Source of the DNA: Planctomycetota bacterium
GTDB taxonomy: Bacteria > Planctomycetota > Phycisphaerae > Phycisphaerales > SM1A02
Direction: 5' to 3'
NCBI GenBank assembly: GCA_024226535.1
Contig: JAAELP010000157.1
Span: 1 to 45,543 of the forward strand
Length of the DNA stretch: 45,543 nucleotides
Of the stretch, positions 14,158 through 23,800 are shown piece by piece. How positions within the stretch are numbered: position 1 is the stretch's first letter; every line of letters begins with the position of its first letter. Made by a program: the position numbers and the translations under genes. The notes under the pieces are model-generated. The model was not told the DNA's origin, searched no databases, and worked only from the letters and a program-made list of their open reading frames with translations.

Positions 14158-15623
14158 GCTTCCTCGCCGCCGACCGTCTGCGCGTGATCACGGGAGGGCG
14201 CTGGCTGCGCCGGCCCGCCGGCGACGAACCGCTCGTCGGCGTGGGCATCGACACGCGTGGCGATCTCGCCCGGCGCGTCTTCGTCGCGATCCGCGGGGAG
14301 CACCACGACGGTCATGAGTATCTCGAAGCGGCGGCCGCGGCGGGCGCGCAGCTTGCGATCGTGGAGCGTGACGAGGCGCTGCCGGAGGGGCTCGGCGGCA
14401 TCGTCGTTCCCGACACCCGCCGCGCGCTCGGCGCCGTCGCCCGCGCGTGGCGACGCACGCTCACGACCCCGCGCGTCATCGCGGTGACCGGCTCGGCGGG
14501 CAAGACCACGACGAAGAACCTGATCCACACCGTGCTCTCGTCGATCGGGCCCGGCACCGCGGCCGTTCGCTCGTACAACAACGACGTCGGCGTGCCCCTG
14601 ACGCTGCTGGCGGCGCAGCCCGGCGACCGGTACGTGGTGGTCGAGGTCGGCACGAACCATCCCGGCGAGATCGCGGCGCTCGCGCGTCTCGTCGAGCCGG
14701 ACATCGCGGTGATCACCAACATCGGGCGCTCGCACCTCGAAGCGTTCGGCTCGGTGGAGGAGATCGCGCGGGAGAAGGCCGCGCTGCTGTCGCACCTGGC
14801 GCCCGGCGGGCTCGCGGTGGTCTGCGCCGACGCGCCGTGGCTCGAGCCGTATCTCGCGTCGCTGCCGTTCGTCCTGCGTTTCGGCGAGGCGGAGCACGCG
14901 GACCTGCGGCTGACCGCCACGGGGGGGCGGGGGGGCCGAGGGGGCCGGGGGGGGCGCTGGCTCGAGGTGAACGGGCGAATCCGGTTCGACCTGGCGCTCC
15001 CCGGCCGGCACAACGCGATCAACGCCCTCGCCGCGATCGGGATCGGGAGGAGGTTCGGGCTCGACGACGAGGCGATCAGCGAATCCCTCCGCGGGATGGA
15101 GCCGGCGCCGGGGCGGCTGGTCCGGCGGGTCGCGGGCGAGATCACGATCTACGACGACACCTACAACGCGAACCCCGACTCGACCGCGGCGGCGCTGGAG
15201 ACATTCGCCGACCTCGCCGGCGAGGCCACGCGGCGGGTGGTGGTGCTCGGCGACATGCTCGAGCTGGGCGAGGCCGGGCCAGACCTGCACCGGGAGGTCG
15301 GCCGCCGGCTCGTCGCCCTCGACGCACGGTGCCCGATGCACCACGCCGTGCTCATCGGCCCGCTCGCGGCGCGGATCGCCGACGAGCTGGGTCGCGCGTG
15401 GGAGCCGGAGCGCTTCTCGGTCGTGGACCGGCTCGACGAGGAAACCATGGAGCACGCCGCCTCGCTGCTGGCGCCCGGTGACGCCGTGCTGATCAAGGCG
15501 TCGCGCGGAATCGGCCTCGATCGCCTCGTGCGCGCGCTCGATCGGCGCGCCGGACGGGCGGGAAGTTCATCCGTGGAGCCGAAACCGGCCGATTCGAAGA
15601 GTGGCGCGGGATCCGGGATCTGA
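14154..15623 (+). CDS. murF: UDP-MurNAc-tripeptide--D-Ala-D-Ala ligase
   Basis: Predicted 489 residues. It completes the UDP-MurNAc pentapeptide. It has an N-terminal UDP-binding domain with a GIDTRGDLARRVFVAIRGE block, the ATP loop VTGSAGKTTTKN at about 111-122, a VEVGTNHPGEI motif, NIGRSHLE, a GRHNAINALAA segment and the YNANPDS motif in the C-terminal domain. GTG 14154 overlaps the murE stop; longer upstream frame is ignored. Residues 257-268 are a (Gly-Gly-Arg)x4 insertion encoded by long G tracts. The extreme C-terminal ~30 residues are polar and probably disordered. Confidence 0.94.
   Translation: MSFLAADRLRVITGGRWLRRPAGDEPLVGVGIDTRGDLARRVFVAIRGEHHDGHEYLEAAAAAGAQLAIVERDEALPEGLGGIVVPDTRRALGAVARAWRRTLTTPRVIAVTGSAGKTTTKNLIHTVLSSIGPGTAAVRSYNNDVGVPLTLLAAQPGDRYVVVEVGTNHPGEIAALARLVEPDIAVITNIGRSHLEAFGSVEEIAREKAALLSHLAPGGLAVVCADAPWLEPYLASLPFVLRFGEAEHADLRLTATGGRGGRGGRGGRWLEVNGRIRFDLALPGRHNAINALAAIGIGRRFGLDDEAISESLRGMEPAPGRLVRRVAGEITIYDDTYNANPDSTAAALETFADLAGEATRRVVVLGDMLELGEAGPDLHREVGRRLVALDARCPMHHAVLIGPLAARIADELGRAWEPERFSVVDRLDEETMEHAASLLAPGDAVLIKASRGIGLDRLVRALDRRAGRAGSSSVEPKPADSKSGAGSGI
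14921..14954 (+). repeat. Long G tracts inside murF encoding (GGR)x4
   Basis: Runs of G7 (14921-14927), G7 (14929-14935), G5 (14940-14944) and G8 (14947-14954) are separated by 1-4 bases. They are prone to strand slippage and could form a G-quadruplex in the coding strand. Confidence 0.85.
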
Positions 15624-15657
15624 CCGTCACGCGTGCACGCCCGGATCGCTCTCGACG

Positions 15658-16821
15658 ATGCTCTACAACCTCCTCCAATCCACCGAGTCCTGGCTCGACG
15701 AGCTCGGTCTCTTCAGCATCTTCCAGGTGCTGTACCAGATTCACTTCCGCGCGTTCATCGCGGTGGTGTTCAGCTTTGCGCTCGTGCTGGTGTTCGGGAA
15801 GCGCACGATCCGCTGGCTGGTCAAGCAGAAGATCGGCGACGCTCCCGAGTTCTACCACGACGATCTCAACGAGATGATGGCCGCCAAGCGGGCCACGCCC
15901 ACGATGGGCGGCCTGCTCATCTGCGGGTCGATGCTCGTCACGATGCTCCTGTTCGCCGACCTCACGGAGCAGTACGTGTGGCTGGCCCTCGCGGTGCTGG
16001 TCTGGCTCGCCGTGCTCGGAGGGGTGGACGACTGGCTGAAGCTGACCAGCGCGCGGCGAGAGGCCGGATCGCGCGAGGGGCTCTACGCGTGGGAGAAGCT
16101 CCTGTTCCAGCTCGGCATCGGCCTGATCGTCGGCGTCTACCTCTTCCGGCACGGGTTCGGGCAGGAGATCCGGCACGTGCTCACGCTGCCGTTCCAGCGC
16201 ACCTATCACCCCGAGACCTTCCAGATCGAGCCGGGCGTGATCGTGCTCGGCGCGATTCCGTTCGTGCTCATCGCCGTGCTCCTGGTCGCCGGCACGTCCA
16301 ACGCCGTCAACCTCACCGACGGGATGGACGGCCTCGCGCCGGGCACGCTCCTCGTCGCGTCCTTCGCGATGATGGTCCTCTGCTACGTCGCCGGGCAGGT
16401 GGACGCGGCGCGGACGCTCATGTACCCGCACATCGACGGCGCCGAGGAGCTGATGGTCGTCACCGGCGCGATGGCCGGCGCGTGCCTGGGCTTCCTCTGG
16501 TTCAACTGCGCGCCGGCCCAGGTCTTCATGGGCGACACCGGCTCGCTGCCCCTCGGCGGCCTGCTCGCCTACATCGCCGTGGCCATCCGGCAGGAGATCG
16601 CGTTCATCGTGATCGGCGGCGTGTTCTTCATGGAGATGGCGAGCGTGATGATCCAGGTCGGCTGGTTCAAGCACACTGGCGGCAAGCGCGTGTTCCGCTG
16701 CGCGCCGATCCACCACCACTTCCAGCTCGGCGGATGGTCGGAGCAGCAGGTGGTGACGCGGTTCTGGGTGATCGCGGTGGCGTGCGCGATGGTGGCGCTG
16801 GTGAGCCTGAAGCTGCGCTAG
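15658..16821 (+). CDS. mraY: Phospho-N-acetylmuramoyl-pentapeptide transferase
   Basis: Predicted 387 residues with about ten membrane helices. It transfers phospho-MurNAc-pentapeptide to undecaprenyl phosphate, forming lipid I. Signature elements are KRATPTMGG near residue 80, GGVDDWLK, NLTDGMDGLA (218-227), GDTGSLPLGG (292-301) and the Mg-site HHHFQ (352-356). The reading frame runs upstream to 15601, but ATG 15658 begins the family N-terminus. It is 34 bp after murF and closes the plus-strand operon. Its TAG overlaps the TAG of the convergent gene in one CTAG. The usual following genes (murD, ftsW, murG, murC) are not here. Confidence 0.95.
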   Translation: MLYNLLQSTESWLDELGLFSIFQVLYQIHFRAFIAVVFSFALVLVFGKRTIRWLVKQKIGDAPEFYHDDLNEMMAAKRATPTMGGLLICGSMLVTMLLFADLTEQYVWLALAVLVWLAVLGGVDDWLKLTSARREAGSREGLYAWEKLLFQLGIGLIVGVYLFRHGFGQEIRHVLTLPFQRTYHPETFQIEPGVIVLGAIPFVLIAVLLVAGTSNAVNLTDGMDGLAPGTLLVASFAMMVLCYVAGQVDAARTLMYPHIDGAEELMVVTGAMAGACLGFLWFNCAPAQVFMGDTGSLPLGGLLAYIAVAIRQEIAFIVIGGVFFMEMASVMIQVGWFKHTGGKRVFRCAPIHHHFQLGGWSEQQVVTRFWVIAVACAMVALVSLKLR

Positions 16822-18029
16822 GCGTTTCCCAGCGCCTCCTCCACGTCCACGCGGGTGCCCGCGATGTTCACGGGTTCCGCTTCACCGCCGAGGCGGAGCA
16901 GCTCGATCAGGTCGCGCATGTCCTGCGGCAGCGGGGCCTGGAACTCCACGGGCTGCTCGGTGACCGGGTGCGTGAAGCCCAGCAACGCGGCGTGGAGCGC
17001 CTGGCGGGTGATGACCGGCTCCCGTGGGCTGCGGTCGGTCGTTCCGGCGGGGCCGACGATGTCGCGGACGGTGAGATGCCGGCCGCCGTACACGTCGTCG
17101 CCGACGATCGGGTACCCGAGATGGGACAGGTGCACGCGGATCTGGTGTGTCCGCCCGGTCTTCAGCTCCAGCTCGACCAGCGTGCAATGCTCGTATCGCT
17201 CGCGCACGCGGTAGACGGTCACCGAATCCTTGCCGGTCGGGTCCCAGCGGACGGCGTACTTGAACTTCACCACCGGATGTTTGCCGATGGGCATGTCGAT
17301 CACGTCCGCGTCGGGCTCCACGCGGCCGTGCACGATCGCGAGGTAGCGCTTCTCGGTCTTCCGCTGCTCGAACTGGCGCCCGAGCCGCCAGTGGGCGACG
17401 TCGCTCTTGGCGGCGACCATGACCCCGGTCGTGTGCCGATCGAGCCGGTGCACGACGCCCGGCCGCGTGTGCTCGGCCCCCACGCTGGACAACGCGCCGC
17501 CGGAGCGGTGCCGAAAGTGCCACGCCAGGCCGTTGATGATGGTGCCCGACCGGTTGCCGCGGGCCGGGTGCACGATGATGTCGTCGTGCTTGTTGAGGAT
17601 GATGAGATCGTCGTCCTCGTGGATGATCTCCAGCGGGATCTCCTCGGCCGGGATCTCGGTGCTCGGCGGCGGGGGGAGCACCGCCACCACGACGTCGCCG
17701 CGTCGCAGACGCGTCGATGCCTTCGGCACCCGCCCGTTGACGGTCACCACGTGCTCGCGAATCAGACGCTGGAGCGACGTGCGGCTCAGGAAGGGAATGC
17801 GATCGACGAGGTAGCGGTCGAGCCGCTTGTCGAGATCGCGCGAGAGCACGAAGCGCACCGCGACCTGCTGTTCATCGTCGCCGGCAGCCTGCTCGTAGAG
17901 GTCGTAGAGCGCCTGCGCGTCCACCTTGCCGCCGGGGCGGAGGAGATCGTCGCTGGCGTCGATGGCGGTCGCGGGGTCCGGCGCGTTCTCGTCGCCCGGG
18001 CTCCCGGTGTCCGGCTCGTCCGTCGTCAA
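16818..18029 (-). CDS. rluD: RluD-family 23S rRNA pseudouridine synthase
   Basis: Predicted 403 residues. An acidic N-terminal extension of about 65 residues precedes an S4 RNA-binding domain (about 70-125) with LDRYLVDR, SRTSLQRLI and VTVNGR. The RluA/RluD catalytic domain follows: IHEDDDLIILNK, then HRLDRHTTGVMV with catalytic Asp197, KRYLAIVHG and a late GRTHQIRVHLSHLGYPIVGD block. Family members modify uridines in 23S rRNA helix 69 or elsewhere; the precise site is not determinable. The start is TTG 18029, overlapping the upstream stop as TTGA; longer frames lie inside that gene and are not family-like. Confidence 0.9.
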   Translation of the reverse strand: MTTDEPDTGSPGDENAPDPATAIDASDDLLRPGGKVDAQALYDLYEQAAGDDEQQVAVRFVLSRDLDKRLDRYLVDRIPFLSRTSLQRLIREHVVTVNGRVPKASTRLRRGDVVVAVLPPPPSTEIPAEEIPLEIIHEDDDLIILNKHDDIIVHPARGNRSGTIINGLAWHFRHRSGGALSSVGAEHTRPGVVHRLDRHTTGVMVAAKSDVAHWRLGRQFEQRKTEKRYLAIVHGRVEPDADVIDMPIGKHPVVKFKYAVRWDPTGKDSVTVYRVRERYEHCTLVELELKTGRTHQIRVHLSHLGYPIVGDDVYGGRHLTVRDIVGPAGTTDRSPREPVITRQALHAALLGFTHPVTEQPVEFQAPLPQDMRDLIELLRLGGEAEPVNIAGTRVDVEEALGNA

Positions 18030-18826
18030 CCGCTGGTCCCGGGCTGCTCGGCGTCCTCCTCGTCGGGCAGGAGGAAGGGCTTCAGCGCCTCGTCGATCTC
18101 GATCGGCGTGAGCTTCTCGGCGCTCGCGCGACGCGCGCCGGCCTCGGCGTTCGTCGGGAACGCGACCGCTCGGCTGTTGCGCTCGGCGTCGGCGGCCCGG
18201 CGTCGCGCCGTCTCGGCGAGCCCGGGGTACGTCGCCTCGGCGCGTTGCTCGGCCTTGCCGTACCACTCGATGGCCTGTCCGGCGTCGCCGCGGCACTCCG
18301 CGATCGCGGCCTTTCCGGTCATGGCGCCGACGACGTAGACGGTCATCTCCGGCTCGTCGCCGGTAGCGAGGACCTGGTCGTAGAAGCCCTCGGCGCGGTC
18401 GAGGTACTCGGTTCGCTGCTCCGCGGCCAGGATGCTGTCGGCCGGCACCGCCGTCGGGGGCTGGCCCGGTCCGGGCGGCGCCGGCGGCGTCACCCCGAGC
18501 ACGAGACCGTTCTGCACGGAGCGCATGAGGGTGTCGGCCGCCTCCAGCCGCGCGAGCAGGGCCAGCTCACCGACGTCCCCGTACTCGTTGGCAATGTCGT
18601 CGAAGGTGCCCGGCAGCTCGGCGGCGGAGAACTCCGCCCACGCCTCGCTGCGATAGTCGGAACGGTGCTGCTTGAACCGCACCAGACCGAGGTACACGCA
18701 GACGGCGACCAGGAACACCAGGAGCCACGTCGGGGCCTTCGTCTTCAGCCAGTCGACGAAGTCCTCGTTGACCTTGCTCTCGGTCAGGTCGGTCTGATGG
18801 ACTTCCTTGAGTCGTTCGCGATCCAT
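18026..18826 (-). CDS. Membrane-anchored tetratricopeptide-like protein (YfgM-like)
   Basis: Predicted 266 residues. A charged N-terminus of about 30 residues is followed by one hydrophobic helix (33-50) and an Ala/Glu/Arg-rich helical domain with TPR-like periodicity, including a VVGAMTGKAAIAECRGD motif near residues 180-195. The plan of a short cytosolic tail, one TM and a TPR domain facing outward resembles YfgM/TPR_21 proteins, which associate with the Sec translocon and periplasmic chaperones. A Pro/Gly-rich insert (about 135-155) breaks the helical region. ATG 18826 has a GGAG upstream. It is translationally coupled to the rRNA pseudouridine synthase. Function is inferred from architecture only. 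Confidence 0.6.
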   Translation of the reverse strand: MDRERLKEVHQTDLTESKVNEDFVDWLKTKAPTWLLVFLVAVCVYLGLVRFKQHRSDYRSEAWAEFSAAELPGTFDDIANEYGDVGELALLARLEAADTLMRSVQNGLVLGVTPPAPPGPGQPPTAVPADSILAAEQRTEYLDRAEGFYDQVLATGDEPEMTVYVVGAMTGKAAIAECRGDAGQAIEWYGKAEQRAEATYPGLAETARRRAADAERNSRAVAFPTNAEAGARRASAEKLTPIEIDEALKPFLLPDEEDAEQPGTSG

Positions 18827-18901
18827 GGGGAGCTCCGGGGGGCGACGGGAATCGCGCAATCCTACCCGTGGGTGGTCGGGGCGGCAACGCGGTCGGAGAG
18901 C

Positions 18902-18930
18902 GGGGCCGGGGGTGGAGGCCGGGGCAGGGG
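18902..18930 (+). other. G-quadruplex-prone intergenic tract
   Basis: G4 and G5 runs at 18902-18905, 18908-18912, 18921-18924 and 18927-18930 have loops of 2, 8 and 2 nt. The tract sits between the TPR gene start and the stop of the next minus-strand gene. The rest of this 131-bp gap shows no gene. Confidence 0.5.
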
Positions 18931-18957
18931 CTCGGACCGGGGCTTGCGGAGCGGTCG

Positions 18958-19923
18958 CTACTTCAGCTCCTTGAGGCCCTTCTCGAGCCACTCCCGGCAG
19001 GCTGCGAGGTGTTTCGGGTTCCCTTCGGATCGGATGAAGCTCGGGGCCGTGCCCGCCAGGAGCACCCGCCGGATCATGGCCAGCCGCGGATAGTCTTCTT
19101 CCACCGTGAGCCCGAGCCGGCGGCGGGCGGCGGCGATGAGCTTCACGGGCTTGTGGCGTTTCATGCGCTTCGGTCGTGCCCAGAGCTGGCGTTCGAGGTA
19201 GACCGCGTCCTCGAGCCAGTGGCCGGCGTGAACCTCGGCGAGATCGATCAGGCTCACCGAGCCGGCGTCCATCGCGTGTCGGCTCATCGCGTTGGCCAGG
19301 TGCATGTCACCGTGCAACCACTGCCGGACGTCGCGATCGCGCCATTCCGCGACGATCTCGTCGAGGCGGTCGCGGAGAGCCTTGAGCGCCGTCGTCCAGC
19401 GTCGCGGCTCCTCGACCGCGTTGAGCTTCACACTCGCCTGGGATTCGGCGACGAGTTCCTCCCACGGCTCCACCCGCGGCGGCTGGTCGACCTCGATGGG
19501 CTCGGCGAGCGCGTGGAAGCGCGTCGCAGCTTCGGCGATCCGCGGGAGGTGGTCCTCGTGCCAGTGCAGCCCGAGCGGGCCGTGCTCGAAACGCTCCATC
19601 ACCAACCAGGCCAGGTCGTAGCCGCCAAGCTCGATCCCGGAGTCGTAGAGATGCGGCACGACCGGGTCGTCCGGCACGGCTTGCTGGAGCCGTCGTGTCC
19701 AGAGCAGCTCCCGCTCCACCACCGGCAGCTTGATGACGACCGGCTGCTCGCCGTCATCATCTCGATAGGTCGCGGTTCCGGTGGCGGCCCCGCCGCGTTG
19801 CCAATCCGCCTTGAACCACGTAATCGGCCCGAGGCGGCCCCCACAGGCGTGATCAAGCACCGGCACCAGCGACGAGGCAAGGGTTCGCGAGTCGGCGAGC
19901 AGGCGCCCGGATGCTTGCGGCAT
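18958..19923 (-). CDS. APH-fold phosphotransferase (aminoglycoside/choline kinase-like)
   Basis: Predicted 321 residues. The kinase-like fold is marked by the catalytic loop His204-Gly-Asp206-(x4)-Asn211 and by SLIDLAEVHAG with metal-binding Asp227. A VVIKLPVV strand near residue 65 would supply the ATP-contacting Lys. Family members phosphorylate small molecules such as aminoglycosides, choline or homoserine. The substrate is not predictable here, and a resistance role is only one option. ATG 19923 is preceded on the minus strand by GATACC with 9 nt between and no clear ribosome binding site. It is divergent from the HAD gene across 69 bp. Confidence 0.75.
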   Translation of the reverse strand: MPQASGRLLADSRTLASSLVPVLDHACGGRLGPITWFKADWQRGGAATGTATYRDDDGEQPVVIKLPVVERELLWTRRLQQAVPDDPVVPHLYDSGIELGGYDLAWLVMERFEHGPLGLHWHEDHLPRIAEAATRFHALAEPIEVDQPPRVEPWEELVAESQASVKLNAVEEPRRWTTALKALRDRLDEIVAEWRDRDVRQWLHGDMHLANAMSRHAMDAGSVSLIDLAEVHAGHWLEDAVYLERQLWARPKRMKRHKPVKLIAAARRRLGLTVEEDYPRLAMIRRVLLAGTAPSFIRSEGNPKHLAACREWLEKGLKELK

Positions 19924-19932
19924 ATCCGTCAA

Positions 19933-19938
19933 GGTATC
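19933..19938 (-). promoter_or_regulatory. -10-like GATACC before the APH-fold gene
   Basis: GATACC on the minus strand lies 9 nt before ATG 19923, the same arrangement as other putative leaderless starts. Confidence 0.35.
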
Positions 19939-19980
19939 CCGGCAGCGGCGAGGCGACAAGCCAAAACACCCTTCTCCGCG

Positions 19981-19986
19981 TACGCT
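19981..19986 (+). promoter_or_regulatory. -10-like TACGCT before the HAD gene
   Basis: TACGCT ends 6 nt before GTG 19993. There is no room for a ribosome binding site. Confidence 0.35.
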
Positions 19987-19992
19987 CAGGGC

Positions 19993-20868
19993 GTGCAGCA
20001 CGATCTTCGCTACGACACCTTCGTCATCGACCTCGACGGAACGCTCCTCCGCCCCGACGGAAGCGTCTCCGACACCAACGCGCTCGCGGTCGAGCGCGCC
20101 CGGGAGGCGGGGCTGGAGGTCATCGTGGCCACGGGGCGGGCGCTCGTGGAGTCGCTCGCGCCCCTGGGGGCGATCGGGCACGAGGGCACGATGGTCGCGG
20201 CGGGCGGGGCGATGGTCTGCGACGTCGCGACCGGGCGCACGGTCGACCGGCACGCGATGCCGCACGATCTCGTCGCGGACGTCGTCAGCACGCTGCTCGC
20301 GCACGGTCACAAGGGGCTGCTGCTCAAGGACCCGGACGTGACCGGGTACGACTACCTCGCGGTGGGACCGGCGGACCTCGATCCCGCGTCACAGTGGTGG
20401 TTCGAAACGCTGCCCGTACGCGTTCGCTTCGCCCACGATCTCGACGACGATCCCCATCCGCACGAGACGCTGCGGGCCGGCGCCGTCGCCAGCGAACGAG
20501 AGCTCGTCCCGATCGCCATGTGGCTGCGCGAGTCGATCGGTGATCGCGGATTCCTCCAGCACTGGTCGGCGGTGACCGCCACGGAAGCCACGGGTTCGAA
20601 CACGCACTTGCTGGAGGTCTTCAACCCCCGCGTGAACAAGGGGAACACCACGCTCGACCTCTGCCGGCAACGCGGGGTGCCGCCGGAGCGTGTCGCTGCG
20701 ATCGGCGACGGGCTCAACGACGTCGAGCTCGTCCGCGACGCCGGTCTCGGCATCGCCATGGGAAACGCCGACGAGCGTGTTCTTGCCGTCGCTGATCGCG
20801 TCGCCACGGACAACGTCAGCGACGGGGTCGCCGGCGCGATCGACGCCGTGTTGTCCGGAGCGTGGTAA
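19993..20868 (+). CDS. HAD-superfamily hydrolase, Cof type (subfamily IIB)
   Basis: Predicted 291 residues. The nucleophile motif is Asp13-Leu-Asp15-Gly-Thr, followed by an ATGRALVES motif (motif II region), the C2-type cap between about 85 and 205, and NKGNTTLDLC then GDGLNDVEL (238-246) with the metal-binding Asp239 and Asp243. Cof-type enzymes dephosphorylate sugar phosphates, nucleotides or pyridoxal phosphate with low specificity. The open frame extends more than 1 kb upstream antisense to the APH gene, but family similarity starts at about GTG 19993. It lies 13 bp before the large protein, so the two may be co-transcribed. Confidence 0.88.
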   Translation: MQHDLRYDTFVIDLDGTLLRPDGSVSDTNALAVERAREAGLEVIVATGRALVESLAPLGAIGHEGTMVAAGGAMVCDVATGRTVDRHAMPHDLVADVVSTLLAHGHKGLLLKDPDVTGYDYLAVGPADLDPASQWWFETLPVRVRFAHDLDDDPHPHETLRAGAVASERELVPIAMWLRESIGDRGFLQHWSAVTATEATGSNTHLLEVFNPRVNKGNTTLDLCRQRGVPPERVAAIGDGLNDVELVRDAGLGIAMGNADERVLAVADRVATDNVSDGVAGAIDAVLSGAW

Positions 20869-20881
20869 TGAGGCCCTGTCC

Positions 20882-23800
20882 GTGACGCCGCAACCCGAAC
20901 CACTGCTCGCTCGCCACGACGGGGCCGACCTCTACTCTGCGCCGGCGGCGTTCCTCAAGGGCCTGCTGGAGTCGGAGCTGGTCGTCTCGACGGTGGCGGG
21001 GCCGCGGTTCGAGCCGTTCGCGGGGATCTTCCGGCTCGCGCAGGACGAGGTGGTGGCCGAGCTGCTGCGTCATCACGAGCTGCGGGTGACGGCGACGCCG
21101 TCCGCGGATCGCGCCGCGACGCTGGCCCGGTTCGCGGCGCGGTCCGGTCGAGTCGCGGTGGGGCTCGTGCCGGCGGGTGAGCTGGGCCGCTCAGAGCGGG
21201 TCGTCGCGGCCGCCGCGGCCGAGCGTCTGCCGCCGGGAGGCGCGCTCTGCCTGTTCTTCGAGGACCGCTCCGAGGAAGGCCGGGGCCCCCGGCAACTGCT
21301 TCGCCAGCTCGACCTGCCCACGCTCGAGCCCGAGAGCATCGGCGCCATGCGTGACGCCATGGACTCGGCGCTGCGTGTCTCGCGCGCCGCCCACCGGTGC
21401 GTCGCACTGGTCGTCCACGCGACGCTCCTGCGTGGCGCCGAGACGATCGAGACGCGTCCCAACCGCGTGATCGAGTCGGTCGACGCGATGCTTGCGCGCC
21501 GTCGCGGACGACGCCGACCTCGCCTCGCCGGAACCCAGGACGTGCTCCGGATGTTCCGGCGGCTCGAGGTCAACCGCGTGGACAGCATGCCGAGCCCCGG
21601 TGAGCGTCTGCCCGTCGGCTTCGTCACGATCGGCCCGGCCGTGGCGGCGTTGCGACACCTGACGCACACGCTGCGTCTCGCCGGTCGCGTCCCGCTCGTG
21701 CAGCTCGGGGCGATCCACCCCGTCGACGACGTCGTGGTCTCGCGGTTGCTCACGCGCTGCGAGCAGGTCATCGTCCTCGAGCCGCGACCGGGCGTCGTCG
21801 AAGAATCCGTGCGCGAGGTCGCCGAAGGCGTGCGCCGGCGCGGGGAGCGCCCGGCCACCGTGTGGGGCCGCGATCTCCCCCCGGCCGATGACGGGACGCC
21901 AGAATCGCTCGGCGTGGGCCAGGCCCTGCACCCGTCGTTGCTGGCCCGCCGCATCGTGCACCTCCTGCACATGCTCCGGCCATCGGGGCGTGTCGCCTCC
22001 CAGCTCGTTCCCACGCCGCCGGCCCTGGACATCGAGCTTCCCCCGCGCAGCTCGAACGTCGGCGCCGCCGCCGCGGTGACCGTGGTGAGGCGGCTGCTCG
22101 TGGACCTCGACCAGTGGCTGCGGGAGCAACGCGCCGAGGGCGCCGAGACCCCGGTCGACGACACGGCGCTCGCGATCGACGGTGTGGAGCCCCACCCCGC
22201 TCCCGAGCGAATCGTCATGACGGAGACGTGGGAGCCCGTCCGTTTCGTGCGCGAGGGCATCGCGGCCCTACGACAGGCGGCCCGGGATCCGCGACCGTGG
22301 ATCTTCCTCATCTGTGACGTCGGGAGCGAGGACGGACAGGACGTCGAGCGGCTGGTGCGCGGCGTGATCCCCGCCGAGCGCGCCGACCGGGTCGACGTCC
22401 AGCGCGCCAACCTCGCCGAGACGGGGCAGCTCGAGGAGATGCTCCGGACCGCGGTGGTCCAGGATCGACTCACGGTCGTGATCGTCGCCGACGGTCCGCC
22501 CGCGCGGTACGACGTGGCGGCGATGGAGCGCGGGCTCGCGGAGATCGACCGGCTCGGTTTCGAGCCGCGTGAGCGTCTGGCCCGGCCGGCCGATCGCGCC
22601 GGCGCGGTGCGGCCGGCTCGCGAGATCGAGCCGAGCGAATCGCCGGGCGAGCGAGAGACGCTGCCGATGCGGTCGTCGCTGCGGGTGAGTCGGCTGCCTC
22701 GTCGCGGTCGAACCGGGGCGAGGCTCCGCGTGAATGTCCGTCCGCTGCTGGAGGAGGTCGAGGTCCGGCGCACACGCCCGCCCGTGCGCCGCTGGCGCCG
22801 CGACGCGACCAGCCGGCTGCCGTTGCCCGAGATCCTGCACGGCCAGGCGTCGCAGTGGCGTCTGCACGTGGCGGGATTGGCCGGCGAGCCGCCGGGGCTG
22901 GTGACGCGTGTCCTTCACGACGCGGGTCGGGCGATGGGGTACGCGGTCAGCTCGCAGTACGACGCCACGCCGATCGGCGCCGGGCGCCGGGCGTGGGCGC
23001 AGGTGTTGTTCACGAACCCCCGCGTCGACGAGTCCGAGGCGCGGGTGACGACACGGCTGCCCTTCGGCGAGGCGGACCTGCTGCTCGGCATCGATCCCGC
23101 CGAGACGCTGCGGGCGATCGCCGCCGACCCGGCGCTCGTCGCGGCCCACGCCGATCGGACGTGCGCGGTGGTGAACATCGGGCGCTTCCGCGACGAGCGC
23201 GACGGCGAGCAAGCCCGCGCGATCCGCGAGGAACTCGTCACCGCGCTCCGAACCGCCACGCGCGGCACGTCGCGCGTGATCGAGGACTTCGCCGGCGCGT
23301 GCCGCGTGTGGTTTCACACCGATCGCGTCGTGGGCCTGGCCCTTCTCGGGGCCGCGTACCAATCGGGCCTCGTGCCGGTCACCGTCGATGCGATCGAACG
23401 CGCGGTGTCGGCGGCGGAAGGCGCCGGTCACGGTCGCGCGTCGGAGGCGTTCCGGTTCGGGCGCCACCTCGCGCTCGAGCCGCGTCTGTTCAGCCGCCCC
23501 CGAGAGGGGCGCGACGAGTCCGTCCTTCGACTGGCCCACCGGATGGTGCGCCAACTCGCCCGTCGGCGCTGGGGAGGCGTGTGGGCGGAGCGCTTCCGCC
23601 TGGCCCTGGAGGAGAGCCTCGCGGCGATGCCGGGCCTGACCGAGACCGACCAGGGGCGGCAGGCGCGTCGCGACTTCGTGGTTGCCCTCTACCGTTGCCT
23701 GCACTGGGGTGGTCCGCAGTGGGCCGAGCGTTACGCGCGCCTCGTGACCGGTCTCTACCAGGTCGATCGCGGCGAGGCGGGACGGGCGCTCACACGTCAC

